Below the pieces are notes generated by a model, which searched no databases, had not been told where the DNA came from, and worked only from the letters and a program-made list of their open reading frames with translations. The translations under genes were made by a program, and so were the position numbers. Shown here piece after piece: positions 1 through 6,715 of a DNA stretch of 16,630 bases; the first letter of the stretch is position 1, and each line of letters starts with the position of its first letter. Origin of the DNA: CAZABG01 sp964483465 (lineage in GTDB: Bacteria > Chlamydiota > Chlamydiia > Chlamydiales > Parachlamydiaceae); assembly GCA_964483465.1 (NCBI GenBank), contig CAZABG010000055.1:1-16630 (forward strand). Reading direction: 5' to 3'.

Positions 1-328
1 CCGCACTCCTGTTGCCCATTTTTTCGGCAATATCCTTATACGAGCAGGTTGAACCAAATGGAATGTCTGCTAGCATTTGCCACACTTTTTCCTGGAAAGC
101 AGTTCCCATAGCTTTGATTGGTAAATCGAATGCTTTTCTTTTTCCCTGAAAATATTCGTTCAGCTGCTTTTCAACGGATAAAAGGAATTTATCCTGATTA
201 TCTTCGACCATTTCGTCCAGTTTGACTCTATTCAACGTTTCGTTCTCCCACAAAATGGCTACAAGAGTATTTTCTTTAGCCACAAGTTTTAATTTACCCA
301 CAGGAGATTCGATTAGTTTATATTTCAT
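1..328 (-). CDS. ogt: Methylated-DNA--protein-cysteine methyltransferase (partial, 3' end off window)
   Basis: The visible 109 residues start at an ATG at 328 and run off the left edge. The start MKYKLIESPVGKLKLVA and the later block FQEKVWQMLADIPFGST, followed by a YKDIAEKMGNRSA segment, are the N-terminal domain and DNA-binding-domain entry of the Ogt/MGMT family. This family removes O6-alkyl groups from guanine by suicide transfer to a cysteine. The acceptor motif (PCHR) would lie beyond the window, so catalytic competence cannot be judged. It is probably the last gene of a minus-strand run after yjdF and the NTF2-like gene. A 52-nt gap separates it from the latter and holds a TATAAT hexamer (minus strand, 359-354) with no convincing -35, so it may have its own weak promoter. 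No Shine-Dalgarno is evident. Confidence 0.9.
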   Translation of the reverse strand, partial: MKYKLIESPVGKLKLVAKENTLVAILWENETLNRVKLDEMVEDNQDKFLLSVEKQLNEYFQGKRKAFDLPIKAMGTAFQEKVWQMLADIPFGSTCSYKDIAEKMGNRSA

Positions 329-380
329 ATTCTATCTATTTGATGACTTTAAAATTATATTCCATTAAGACATAAAATCA

Positions 381-725
381 CTATAAATAATCTATTAAAC
401 GTTTGATCTTCCCATTGTTAAATTCGTAAAAAGAGACCCCCTTTAGTTTAAGAGTTTCTCCGTTGACTAATGCGGCTTCATAAGATATTTCTATCGCGAT
501 TTGGTCATTACCTATCACCCAGTTGGTTACAGCTTGCCTTCTTGTCTTAAAGAACTCTTTTCCTTTTAGAGCTAATTCGAAGAGCTCATTTTTTCCATTA
601 CATTTGATAGAACCTGAAGCATTACTAAAATTTTCAAATTCGCAATCGTCTGTAAATAAACTCAGCATCTCATCAATGTGAAAAGCGTTATAAGCTTCAA
701 TATATTTTTCTACAGTTTCTTTCAT
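381..725 (-). CDS. NTF2/SnoaL-like small protein
   Basis: This 114-residue protein has the SnoaL/NTF2-like pattern. An amphipathic helix comes first (ETVEKYIEAYNAFHIDEMLS), then the FTDDCEFEN strand, and then alternating strands ending in GVSFYEFNNGKIKRLIDYL. The fold is a cone-shaped pocket used by enzymes and binding proteins alike, so the substrate cannot be deduced. The length is that of a single-domain member. The start codon abuts the yjdF stop with no spacer (TAA immediately followed by ATG). A GAGGA Shine-Dalgarno lies inside the end of yjdF, which supports this start and suggests translational coupling. It is likely cytoplasmic, as no signal peptide is seen. Confidence 0.75.
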   Translation of the reverse strand: MKETVEKYIEAYNAFHIDEMLSLFTDDCEFENFSNASGSIKCNGKNELFELALKGKEFFKTRRQAVTNWVIGNDQIAIEISYEAALVNGETLKLKGVSFYEFNNGKIKRLIDYL

Positions 726-1148
726 TTAGTGTCCTCGATGCTTTTCCTTTTTTTTTGCCTGTTTTAAGGAAAACTGCTCATCTTTACGGGCTTGCTTTTC
801 TATACTTGTCTTGGCTTGTTTAAGCTTTTTATTCTTTTCAAGCTCTTCTCTCATGTAATCTTGGGCAAGAGTTGAAGGACGAGAGGTCTCTTTTAGCTTC
901 TCCATTTCCCGTTTTACTTCACGCTGAACTCGTTTTGGATTCATGCGCTGAATTTGAACGGTAATTTCTTTTGCGGAACCAAATTTGAGTTCTTGAAAAT
1001 GATTAAGGACAAATTCATGCACTTCAATGTCTGAAGGTTCCCCTCCAAATATATGCCTTGCTACAGAATAACCCTCCTTATCCGTTCGCTCAAACGTTCC
1101 TACCCAAAAACGTTTGTCATAAAATATTGTCGCTTTAATAATAGCCAT
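726..1148 (-). CDS. yjdF: YjdF family protein (DUF2992)
   Basis: The 140-residue product has the YjdF/DUF2992 layout. The N-terminal half has the family pattern KATIFYDKRFWVGTFER, then ARHIFGGEPSDIEVHEFVL. A very basic, coiled tail follows, rich in Lys and Glu (about residues 70-140, QAKKKEKHRGH at the end). The molecular role of the family is unknown. In Firmicutes it is often controlled by the azaaromatic-sensing yjdF riboswitch. No such leader fits here: only 20 bp separate this start from the divergent phosphotransferase start. I chose the ATG at 1148; a TTG at 1154 would add two residues. A TATAAT hexamer (minus strand, 1167-1162) sits close upstream, without a -35. Confidence 0.85.
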   Translation of the reverse strand: MAIIKATIFYDKRFWVGTFERTDKEGYSVARHIFGGEPSDIEVHEFVLNHFQELKFGSAKEITVQIQRMNPKRVQREVKREMEKLKETSRPSTLAQDYMREELEKNKKLKQAKTSIEKQARKDEQFSLKQAKKKEKHRGH

Positions 1149-1168
1149 AGACAAAGAATATATTATAA

Positions 1169-2098
1169 ATGAAATCTCTTCAAATCCCCGATGTTATTGA
1201 TAGTATTAAGCAAAACTATAAGCTATCAGTAAACGATTTAACCCCTCACCTATCATCTGCCGATCCCAATGCACGGGCCTTTATCGCCAAAACTAAATAC
1301 GATTCTTTTTTTGTAAAAGTAAAAAGATCCGGCATTCCTAAAGCCAATTTAATCACTCAATTTCTTGCCCAAAATGGCATTGAAGAGGTTATTCTTCCAC
1401 TCAAGAACTTTTTAGGAAGCGATTATTCCATTTTTGGCGAATTTGAACTCGCTTTATTCCCCTACATCTCAGGCCAGGATGGATTTCATAAACCATTAGG
1501 CAGAGAACAATGGCTAGCTTTCGGAAAATTGCTTAAAAAGATTCATAATTTGGATGCATCTTCCCTATATCCTTTCATACGAAAAGAGAATTTAGAAGCC
1601 CCTATGCTTCCTGATGTTAAAACGTACATTAAAGATGCGGAAAAACGAGAGGTTGATTTCGATACGCATGCCATAAGGCGATTAATTGAAAAAGTCGAAC
1701 AGCTTCAGCAAGAAGTTAAAAATATCTCTTATCATCCCTGTTTTTGTCACGCAGATATTCACGGAGGAAATTTGCTTATTAGCGATTCAGGCAAAATTTT
1801 TATTGTAGATTGGGATGATCCTGTAATAGGTCCAAAAGAACTCGACCTAATGTTCATTGGCGGAGGCGTTGAGAATGTTTGGAATAAGGCTGAAGAGAGC
1901 TTTTTATTCTATCAGGGCTATGGCGATACCGAGATAAATTCCAAATTAATGGCTTATATTAGATCAAGACGCATATTAGATGATTTTGCATTTTACTATC
2001 CGGAACTTTACCGGAAAAAAGGGACAGAAATAATGCATACGCACTTCATGAATATGTTTAAACCAAATGGCGTAATCGAGATCGCATTAAAACCCTAA
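1169..2098 (+). CDS. APH(9)-type (spectinomycin kinase-like) phosphotransferase
   Basis: A 309-residue kinase of the aminoglycoside phosphotransferase fold. The Brenner-type catalytic motif is HADIHGGN (H194, D196, N201) and the metal-binding motif is VDWDDP (D214, D216). A candidate ATP lysine is K50 in FFVKVK. The segment after the DWD motif, KELDLMFIGGGVENVWNK, and the following FYQGYG closely match, from memory, the Legionella spectinomycin phosphotransferase APH(9)-Ia. The length is also about the same. The inferred role is ATP-dependent phosphorylation of spectinomycin or a related small hydroxylated compound in the cytoplasm; the true substrate is unproven. It diverges from yjdF and sits 20 nt upstream of the serine hydrolase gene, probably one transcript. 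No clear Shine-Dalgarno precedes the ATG. Confidence 0.85.
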   Translation: MKSLQIPDVIDSIKQNYKLSVNDLTPHLSSADPNARAFIAKTKYDSFFVKVKRSGIPKANLITQFLAQNGIEEVILPLKNFLGSDYSIFGEFELALFPYISGQDGFHKPLGREQWLAFGKLLKKIHNLDASSLYPFIRKENLEAPMLPDVKTYIKDAEKREVDFDTHAIRRLIEKVEQLQQEVKNISYHPCFCHADIHGGNLLISDSGKIFIVDWDDPVIGPKELDLMFIGGGVENVWNKAEESFLFYQGYGDTEINSKLMAYIRSRRILDDFAFYYPELYRKKGTEIMHTHFMNMFKPNGVIEIALKP

Positions 2099-2118
2099 AA
2101 CTTTCAAAATTAACATTT

Positions 2119-3552
2119 ATGGAAAAACTCATTCGCACTATTCTTCCCGAATTAGATGAAAGCTACAAAACATATGCTTTAAATAATAGCTTCCCAGGAT
2201 ACGCGTACGGTATTCTGCTGGATGGGAAATTAATACATACCGGCAGCGGAGGTTACATAGACGTAGCAAATAAGATTCCCGCAACTTCTAAGTCTATGTT
2301 CCGTATTGCCTCCATGACAAAAAGCTTTACCGCTATGGCTATTTTGAAGCTTCGCGATGAGGGTAAATTAAGGCTAGATGATCCTATTGAGCATTACATT
2401 CCTGAAATGAAGGATCAGAGCTTAAAGACCGATGACGCGGTTATTACGATTAGGGATTTGTTAGTCCATTCGGCAGGCTTACCAACTGATGATCCGTGGG
2501 CAGATAGATTACTTGATCAAAAAGAAGAAGATCTCTTTTTGTTACTTGAAAAGAAATTAACTTTCTCTAGTTCTCCCGGAACCGCATTCGAATATAGCAA
2601 TTTAGGCTATACCCTTTTAGGGTCTCTCATCAGAATAGTTTCAGGACTGTCTTATCAAGAATATATTAACAAAACGATTTGCGGGCCTTTAGGAATGCAT
2701 TCTTTTTGGGACTATAAAGATGTGCCCCAAGAATTGCTTGCGCGAGGTTATAGCTTAAAAAACGAGAAAGTTGAAGAAGAGCCTTTACTTCGCGATGGCA
2801 TTTTTGGAGCCATGGGAGGACTCATTACTTCTATTGAATCATTCAGTAGGTATTTGTCCTATCATCAGTCTGCTTGGCAGCAAAACGGTTCAAAAGAAGT
2901 CGCGCCTATTAAAAAAAGTTCGCTTTGCGAAATGCACCAGCCTTTACGATTTATAAAACTAGAATCCAATCTGAAATATGCGGATGGATCTCTATACACT
3001 TTAGCGCATACTTATGGATACGGATTAAAATGTTTGAAAGATTCCATAGGACGCACCTTTGTAGGTCATAGAGGCGGCTTGCCAGGTTTTGGAAGCAGTT
3101 GGTTCTTTTTACCCGAATACGGTTTAGGAATGGTATCTTTTGCAAACACCACCTATGCTGACACCTACAAAATGGATTTAGAAATCATTAATAAAATAAT
3201 TCACGATTTAAAAGTTCAACCGAAGCGCGAACCTCCCTCTAGTAGCTTAAAGTCTGCGCAGAAAGACCTTTTGTCACTATTACCCGAGTGGAAAGAGGTG
3301 CCTCCCGGAATTTTTGCGATCAACTTCTTCTTAGATCGATGCTTAAATTCGCTAAAAAAAGAATCCTTAGAGCTATTCGCAAAAGCCGGCAACATCCTTT
3401 CTATCGAAGAAATCAATCCTGAAAATCAACTCCGTGGATCATTTAATATCAAAGGTGAAAAAACCAATCTGCAAATTCATTTGGCTTTAACGCCTGAAAA
3501 TCCAAGTCTAATTCAGCAATTGCAATTGAAAGAGGTCGAGAAGGCAAATTGA
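2119..3552 (+). CDS. Serine hydrolase, class C beta-lactamase/D-aminopeptidase family
   Basis: A 477-residue member of the beta-lactamase-related serine hydrolases. The nucleophile motif is S65-M-T-K68 in FRIASMTKSFTAMAIL. The second motif is Y159-S-N161 in FEYSNLGYTLLGSL, and the KTG-equivalent is H317-R-G319 in VGHRGGLPGFGSSW. All three active-site motifs are intact. The family includes esterases, D-aminopeptidases, DD-peptidases and class C beta-lactamases, so the substrate is open. A C-terminal region of about 120 residues after the catalytic core (from about residue 360) resembles the small beta-barrel tails of this family. No signal peptide is visible, which argues against a classical periplasmic beta-lactamase. 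It follows the APH-like gene by 20 nt, likely as an operon partner. Confidence 0.88.
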   Translation: MEKLIRTILPELDESYKTYALNNSFPGYAYGILLDGKLIHTGSGGYIDVANKIPATSKSMFRIASMTKSFTAMAILKLRDEGKLRLDDPIEHYIPEMKDQSLKTDDAVITIRDLLVHSAGLPTDDPWADRLLDQKEEDLFLLLEKKLTFSSSPGTAFEYSNLGYTLLGSLIRIVSGLSYQEYINKTICGPLGMHSFWDYKDVPQELLARGYSLKNEKVEEEPLLRDGIFGAMGGLITSIESFSRYLSYHQSAWQQNGSKEVAPIKKSSLCEMHQPLRFIKLESNLKYADGSLYTLAHTYGYGLKCLKDSIGRTFVGHRGGLPGFGSSWFFLPEYGLGMVSFANTTYADTYKMDLEIINKIIHDLKVQPKREPPSSSLKSAQKDLLSLLPEWKEVPPGIFAINFFLDRCLNSLKKESLELFAKAGNILSIEEINPENQLRGSFNIKGEKTNLQIHLALTPENPSLIQQLQLKEVEKAN

Positions 3553-3566
3553 TAATAAACTTCTTT

Positions 3567-3586
3567 TTTACTGCTATAACAGTAAA
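3567..3586. promoter_or_regulatory. Palindromic operator, distal copy (hip module)
   Basis: A perfect 7-bp inverted repeat, TTTACTG-N6-CAGTAAA, with spacer CTATAA; the arms extend to 9 bp in this copy. The whole 20 bp recurs identically at 3639-3658. HipB-type repressors bind palindromic sites upstream of their own operon, so this is the likely autoregulatory operator. The centre-to-centre distance to the proximal copy is 72 bp, close to seven helical turns, which would place both dimers on one face of the DNA. The binding itself is inferred. Confidence 0.75.
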
Positions 3587-3622
3587 AATGTGCATTTTTT
3601 ATGCGTAGCCACTAGAAATTCA

Positions 3623-3652
3623 TTGTATTTCTCCCATTTTTACTGCTATAAC
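3623..3652 (+). promoter_or_regulatory. Candidate hip promoter
   Basis: TTGTAT (3623-3628) and TATAAC (3647-3652), separated by 18 bp, form a plausible sigma-70-type promoter. The -10 hexamer lies inside the proximal palindrome, so repressor binding would block it directly. Transcription would start about seven or eight bases later, essentially at the hipB ATG (3660), predicting a leaderless message. This is a pattern match only. Confidence 0.4.
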
Positions 3653-3658
3653 AGTAAA
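3639..3658. promoter_or_regulatory. Palindromic operator, proximal copy (hip module)
   Basis: The same 20-bp palindrome as at 3567-3586, ending one base before the hipB ATG. It overlaps the proposed -10 hexamer and occupies the place where a Shine-Dalgarno would be expected. This position suits repression by promoter occlusion. Confidence 0.75.
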
Positions 3659-3659
3659 T

Positions 3660-3887
3660 ATGAGCAAAATTGGCAGAATGATCAAATTTCACAGAAAAAA
3701 AGCAAAGCTCTCTCAGGAAGTATTAGCAAAACTCAGTGGAATCGGCAAAACTTCCGTCTTTGATATTGAAAAAGGAAAAGAGACTGTAAAAATTGAAACT
3801 TTAATGGCTGTTTTAAGAGCTTTAAATATTCAAATTAAATTTGAAGGTCCGTTAATGCACAAATTTGAGGAAAATGAAAAAAGCTAA
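3660..3887 (+). CDS. hipB: HipB-like helix-turn-helix antitoxin/repressor
   Basis: A 75-residue Xre/Cro-type DNA-binding protein. The helix-turn-helix covers about residues 17-40 (LSQEVLAKLSGIGKTSVFDI, then EKGKETVKIETL). The segment ALNIQIKFEG is the strand typical of HipB dimerisation domains. It should bind the two palindromes upstream and repress the operon, together with the toxin complex. The start was chosen because the ATG directly follows the proximal operator; an ATG at 3678 is possible but would cut into the domain. No Shine-Dalgarno precedes it. It overlaps the next gene by 14 nt. The protein lacks a long C-terminal tail like that of E. coli HipB. In HipBST systems HipB mainly regulates while HipS neutralises. 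Confidence 0.85.
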   Translation: MSKIGRMIKFHRKKAKLSQEVLAKLSGIGKTSVFDIEKGKETVKIETLMAVLRALNIQIKFEGPLMHKFEENEKS

Positions 3888-4188
3888 TGTTTATGTTGAG
3901 AACGTTCTTGCAGGCTGCTTAGTCGAATGGGAGAAGAACAAACATTACGAGTTTTCTTATTTTGAAGATTATTCAGGCAAGCCTGTTAGTTTAACATTAC
4001 CCACATCTAATAAATCGTATTCATTCAATAAGTTTCCCCCTTTTTTTGAAGGTCTTCTTCCTGAAGGTTTCATGTTAGATGCACTCCTGCGTAAAGCTAA
4101 AATTGATAAAGATGATCGATTTGAACAATTAATGCGTATTGGCAAAGAAGTAGTTGGCAATGTGACTATAGAAAGGAATACAGAGTGA
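3874..4188 (+). CDS. hipS: HipS-like protein (stand-alone HipA N-terminal domain)
   Basis: A 104-residue protein corresponding only to the N-terminal subdomain of HipA. It begins with a beta-strand (MKKANVYVENVLAGCL), has a central SLTLP strand and the family hallmark FFEGLLPEG at residues 58-66. It ends with RFEQLMRIGKEVVGNVTI, equivalent to the end of subdomain 1 in HipA. The kinase core is on the next gene. In the enteropathogenic E. coli HipBST system the equivalent small protein is the antitoxin that neutralises HipT, and I infer the same here. The ATG at 3874 is preferred; GAGG at 3867-3870 lies just upstream but close. A TTG at 3865 would add three residues. The stop overlaps the hipT start (GTGA). 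Confidence 0.82.
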   Translation: MKKANVYVENVLAGCLVEWEKNKHYEFSYFEDYSGKPVSLTLPTSNKSYSFNKFPPFFEGLLPEGFMLDALLRKAKIDKDDRFEQLMRIGKEVVGNVTIERNTE

Positions 4189-5111
4189 AAAAGTGTCCCT
4201 TAACCTATGAGTTAAGTGAATTGCGTTATTCTTTAGAAGGTTTACGCTCTTTATCACCTAAGCTAACCACTTTAAATGATTTTCCTTACGGCAAATCAAA
4301 ACAGCTCGAACTCGCATTAGAATTGTCAGACAAAATATCCTTTTCAGGTGTTCAGCCTAAAATCGGGGCTAAGTTAAATCTTAAAAATCAAAGTTTTGAA
4401 CCGGCAAAAAAAGGATCAACCTATATATTTAAACTTCCACATCATCTTTATGATGAGCTTCCACAAAACGAAGATTTGACCATGAAATTGGCAAGAAAAG
4501 CAAAAATCGATGTCCCTCCTCATGGTTTGGTATATGCTAAAGATGGATCTCTTCTCTATTTTATAAAACGTTTTGATAGGCATGGCAGAAAAAAGTTTGC
4601 CGTTGAAGATTTTGGACAATTAGCCGGCTTATCGAGCGACGAAAAATATGACTATACCATGGAGAAAGTGATTGTCCTGATCGATAAATATTGTACTTTC
4701 AATTTGAACGAAAAAGCAAAACTATTTCGAATAATTCTTTTCTCTTTTCTAGTAGGAAATGAAGATTTACACATCAAAAATTTATCTCTTATTACCGAAG
4801 ATGATGTGTCGAAATTAACACCTGCTTACGATTTAGTAAATTCAACGTTAGTCACGAAATCAACCGAAGAACTTGCGCTGCCTTTAAAAGGAAAAAAATC
4901 AAATTTTAAAAGAGACGATTTTATCAATTATTTTGGAAAAGAGAAATTAGGCCTAAATGAAAAAATTATAGAAGAAATTTTGAATGAACTCCAAGAGTGT
5001 TTACCCGAATGGCGTAAACTTATTCTTCAGTCTTTTTTAACTGATGAAAAGAAAGAGGCTTACTTATCCCTAGTAGCAAACAGATCTAATCGCCTTTTTA
5101 CACGTCTATAG
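4185..5111 (+). CDS. hipT: HipT-like Ser/Thr kinase toxin (split HipA kinase core)
   Basis: A 308-residue HipA-family kinase lacking the N-terminal subdomain found in full-length HipA. It has the glycine-rich/autophosphorylation loop S52-F-S54-GVQPK, the ATP lysine K83 in YIFKLP, the catalytic loop GNEDLHIKN (D194, H196, N199) and the metal-binding LTPAYD (D216). All core residues are present, so it should be an active kinase. The SxS motif is comparable to the SIS motif whose serines control E. coli HipT. That HipT phosphorylates tryptophanyl-tRNA synthetase; the target here is unknown. It starts at a GTG overlapping the hipS stop by 4 nt, indicating coupled translation. Its 3' end overlaps the convergent hydrolase gene by 14 nt. 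Confidence 0.87.
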   Translation: MKKCPLTYELSELRYSLEGLRSLSPKLTTLNDFPYGKSKQLELALELSDKISFSGVQPKIGAKLNLKNQSFEPAKKGSTYIFKLPHHLYDELPQNEDLTMKLARKAKIDVPPHGLVYAKDGSLLYFIKRFDRHGRKKFAVEDFGQLAGLSSDEKYDYTMEKVIVLIDKYCTFNLNEKAKLFRIILFSFLVGNEDLHIKNLSLITEDDVSKLTPAYDLVNSTLVTKSTEELALPLKGKKSNFKRDDFINYFGKEKLGLNEKIIEEILNELQECLPEWRKLILQSFLTDEKKEAYLSLVANRSNRLFTRL

Positions 5112-5793
5112 TCTTTCCATCATGACCGATAAGTATCTTTAATCCGAATGGTTTGGCAAGAGCGAGAAGTTTTTTTCTTCCTTCCTTGGGATTTTCAACA
5201 AACCAGGTTCCAAAGTGAACAAAAAGGATCTTTTTTGTGTAAGGCTGAAATAGACGCAATAGATTGGGTACGCCGCTATGGCCGTAGATTCTGCCTGTAT
5301 CTTTAATCCTTCTTACCATACCGCCTGCTTCAAAGAAACTGGCTTCAGTAATGATCAAATCTACATTTTTGAATAAAGAATGGTACTTCTTATCAATCCA
5401 AATCAAATCGCTCGTATAGAAGATCGATTTATTTCCCTTTTGAATCAAATACCCTTGAGAATCAACGAATTTTGCATGATGCGTAGGAATGGGAGTGATT
5501 GTATACGGCCCGAGCTTTCTTTTTCTTCTTAAAGGGCGAATGTACTTCCCCACTTTTTCAGGACCATAAAGGGCGGCATCCGTTACAGGGATTTCTTCTT
5601 TACCGCGACGAACAAAGTAGGCGTGATCAGGATGCAGATGAGAAAGTAAAATCCATTTTGGGTTGTATTTAAGATACTTTTTATCGCCTAAATCCAAGAG
5701 CAGATTCTTTTCGATCAATATTCCACTTTGTTTCTTATGGCGGGGGTGGCTCTCTTCCATCTCCCCTTTTGTACCGAGTAATTTAAGATGCAA
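5098..5793 (-). CDS. Metallo-beta-lactamase-fold hydrolase
   Basis: A 231-residue protein with the MBL-fold metal motif SHLHPDHA (H52, H54, D56, H57), then THHAK (H105/H106), YTSD (D129), FVHFG (H193) and GHDG (H224). A two-metal site therefore looks complete. The overall plan is like phosphodiesterase-type MBL proteins that act on phosphorylated or nucleotide substrates rather than beta-lactams. The substrate is not deducible. No signal peptide is seen. The start is a TTG at 5793, supported by AAGGA (minus strand, plus-strand complement at 5799-5803) five bases upstream; the next ATG would delete the first strand. It converges on hipT with overlapping ends and no terminator between. Confidence 0.85.
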   Translation of the reverse strand: MHLKLLGTKGEMEESHPRHKKQSGILIEKNLLLDLGDKKYLKYNPKWILLSHLHPDHAYFVRRGKEEIPVTDAALYGPEKVGKYIRPLRRKRKLGPYTITPIPTHHAKFVDSQGYLIQKGNKSIFYTSDLIWIDKKYHSLFKNVDLIITEASFFEAGGMVRRIKDTGRIYGHSGVPNLLRLFQPYTKKILFVHFGTWFVENPKEGRKKLLALAKPFGLKILIGHDGKTIDV

Positions 5794-5936
5794 GCTTGTC
5801 CTTAGTTATCTCCTACATGCTATAAAGCTGAATTTGATTCAATAATGTCTTCAGTTAAGATAAGCAAAAAAAATTGTTTAAACTCTCAATTTACTTGATT
5901 TAGTCGTTACTAGCTGTCATTAAAAGATAAAAAGAG

Positions 5937-6524
5937 ATGACAATTATGGATAAAGAAGTGGCTTTTTCTAATCCTATTAGCAAGGGATCCTATTTGCTTT
6001 TAGTTGAATCCAAGGCACCCTGGTACGCGCCTTCTTTTTTGATAAAACAAGGCTTCAAAAGAGCTGTTCCTGAATATAAAGAAATAAAAGGGCTCAAAAG
6101 AAAAGCATTTACGATCGGAAGAAATAATGGGTTTTTTGGCGGACTTTATACTTGGCAAAGCCTCGATGACTTAAAAAATTATTATAATGAAGAGAGAATC
6201 AACTCTGTAGAAAAAAAACGAGGGATGCGTCCTATTTTATCCATATTTCAAGTGCTATCTTCTAAAGATGATGTAACTACCCCCTCATCCAAAGATATTT
6301 GGGAGGGCAACTTTATCATTAGTATCGCTGAAGTAAAGGAAGTGTCTGAATCCGTTGCTCTTGCCTCATTTAATGAATCGAAATTGAGAGACGGCGTAAT
6401 CACCGATTATTTAGTCCTAAAAGAGGGTCTCGTTTATCAAATAAGCTTATGGAAAGACGAAAAATATTTACAAAAGCCAGCACTTAAAACACTAGATGCA
6501 CCTCTGATAATTGAAAACGTATAA
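5937..6524 (+). CDS. YdhR/ABM-like dimeric alpha/beta-barrel protein
   Basis: A 195-residue protein. Residues 15-108 fit the ferredoxin-like (antibiotic-biosynthesis monooxygenase/YdhR) pattern: a strand, a helix (PSFLIKQGFKRAVPEYKEI), GLKRKAFTIG, then FFGGLYTWQSLDDLKNYYNE and the closing strand RPILSIFQVLS. The C-terminal 80 residues may be a second, degenerate copy of the same fold, which would make an internal pseudo-dimer. Members range from monooxygenases to proteins of unknown function, so no reaction is assigned. Two starts are possible: ATG 5937, or ATG 5946, which has a better-placed AAGAG upstream. The gene stands alone; a weak TTGATT (5895-5900) lies upstream. Confidence 0.65.
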   Translation: MTIMDKEVAFSNPISKGSYLLLVESKAPWYAPSFLIKQGFKRAVPEYKEIKGLKRKAFTIGRNNGFFGGLYTWQSLDDLKNYYNEERINSVEKKRGMRPILSIFQVLSSKDDVTTPSSKDIWEGNFIISIAEVKEVSESVALASFNESKLRDGVITDYLVLKEGLVYQISLWKDEKYLQKPALKTLDAPLIIENV

Positions 6525-6539
6525 CTATTTTATAGTTAT
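6521..6539. terminator. AT-only hairpin at the end of the YdhR-like gene
   Basis: A perfect 8-bp inverted repeat, ATAACTAT-TTT-ATAGTTAT, overlapping the stop codon of the preceding gene. It has no G+C-rich stem and no T-run after it, so as an intrinsic terminator it would be weak. It could equally be a protein-binding palindrome. Confidence 0.25.
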
Positions 6540-6715
6540 AAGTGTATGCATAATAAAATAAGGCTATTACTAAATTTAAAATTCATTTTAAAAAATTAAG
6601 CTATTCAAAACATAAAAAATTTCAAGGCATTCAAAATATAGAGAATATTTATAAAAAAATGTTTCATTTCTCGATTTTTTTTAAATAAATTTCAATAAAA
6701 GGTATACAGCTCTTC
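6540..6715. promoter_or_regulatory. AT-rich leader region with candidate promoter of the polysaccharide operon
   Basis: This gene-free stretch is strikingly poor in G+C. TTTAAA (6680-6685) and TATACA (6703-6708), 17 bp apart, form the best promoter match. The predicted start falls at or next to the ATG at 6716. A 12-nt near-direct repeat, ATTCAAAAYATA, occurs at 6603-6614 and 6629-6640, 26 bp apart (11 of 12 identical), a possible regulator site. Nothing else is seen here, and all of this could arise by chance in such AT-rich DNA. Confidence 0.3.

Noticed and set aside
1149..1168. yjdF riboswitch
   Set aside because: Only 20 bp are available between the divergent starts, far too little for the aptamer.
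2771..3416. Several 60-66-codon frames within the serine hydrolase gene on both strands
   Set aside because: The serine hydrolase has all family motifs across this region; the others are out-of-frame shadows.
4185..4188. hipS/hipT as a frameshifted, broken hipA pseudogene
   Set aside because: Both parts end and begin exactly at the domain boundary known from HipBST systems, with a GTGA start-stop overlap and all kinase residues intact, so a natural split is more likely than decay.
5829..5841. TGAAT-TTG-ATTCA palindrome upstream of the metallo-hydrolase gene
   Set aside because: Five-base arms occur by chance in AT-rich DNA and no promoter could be aligned to it.
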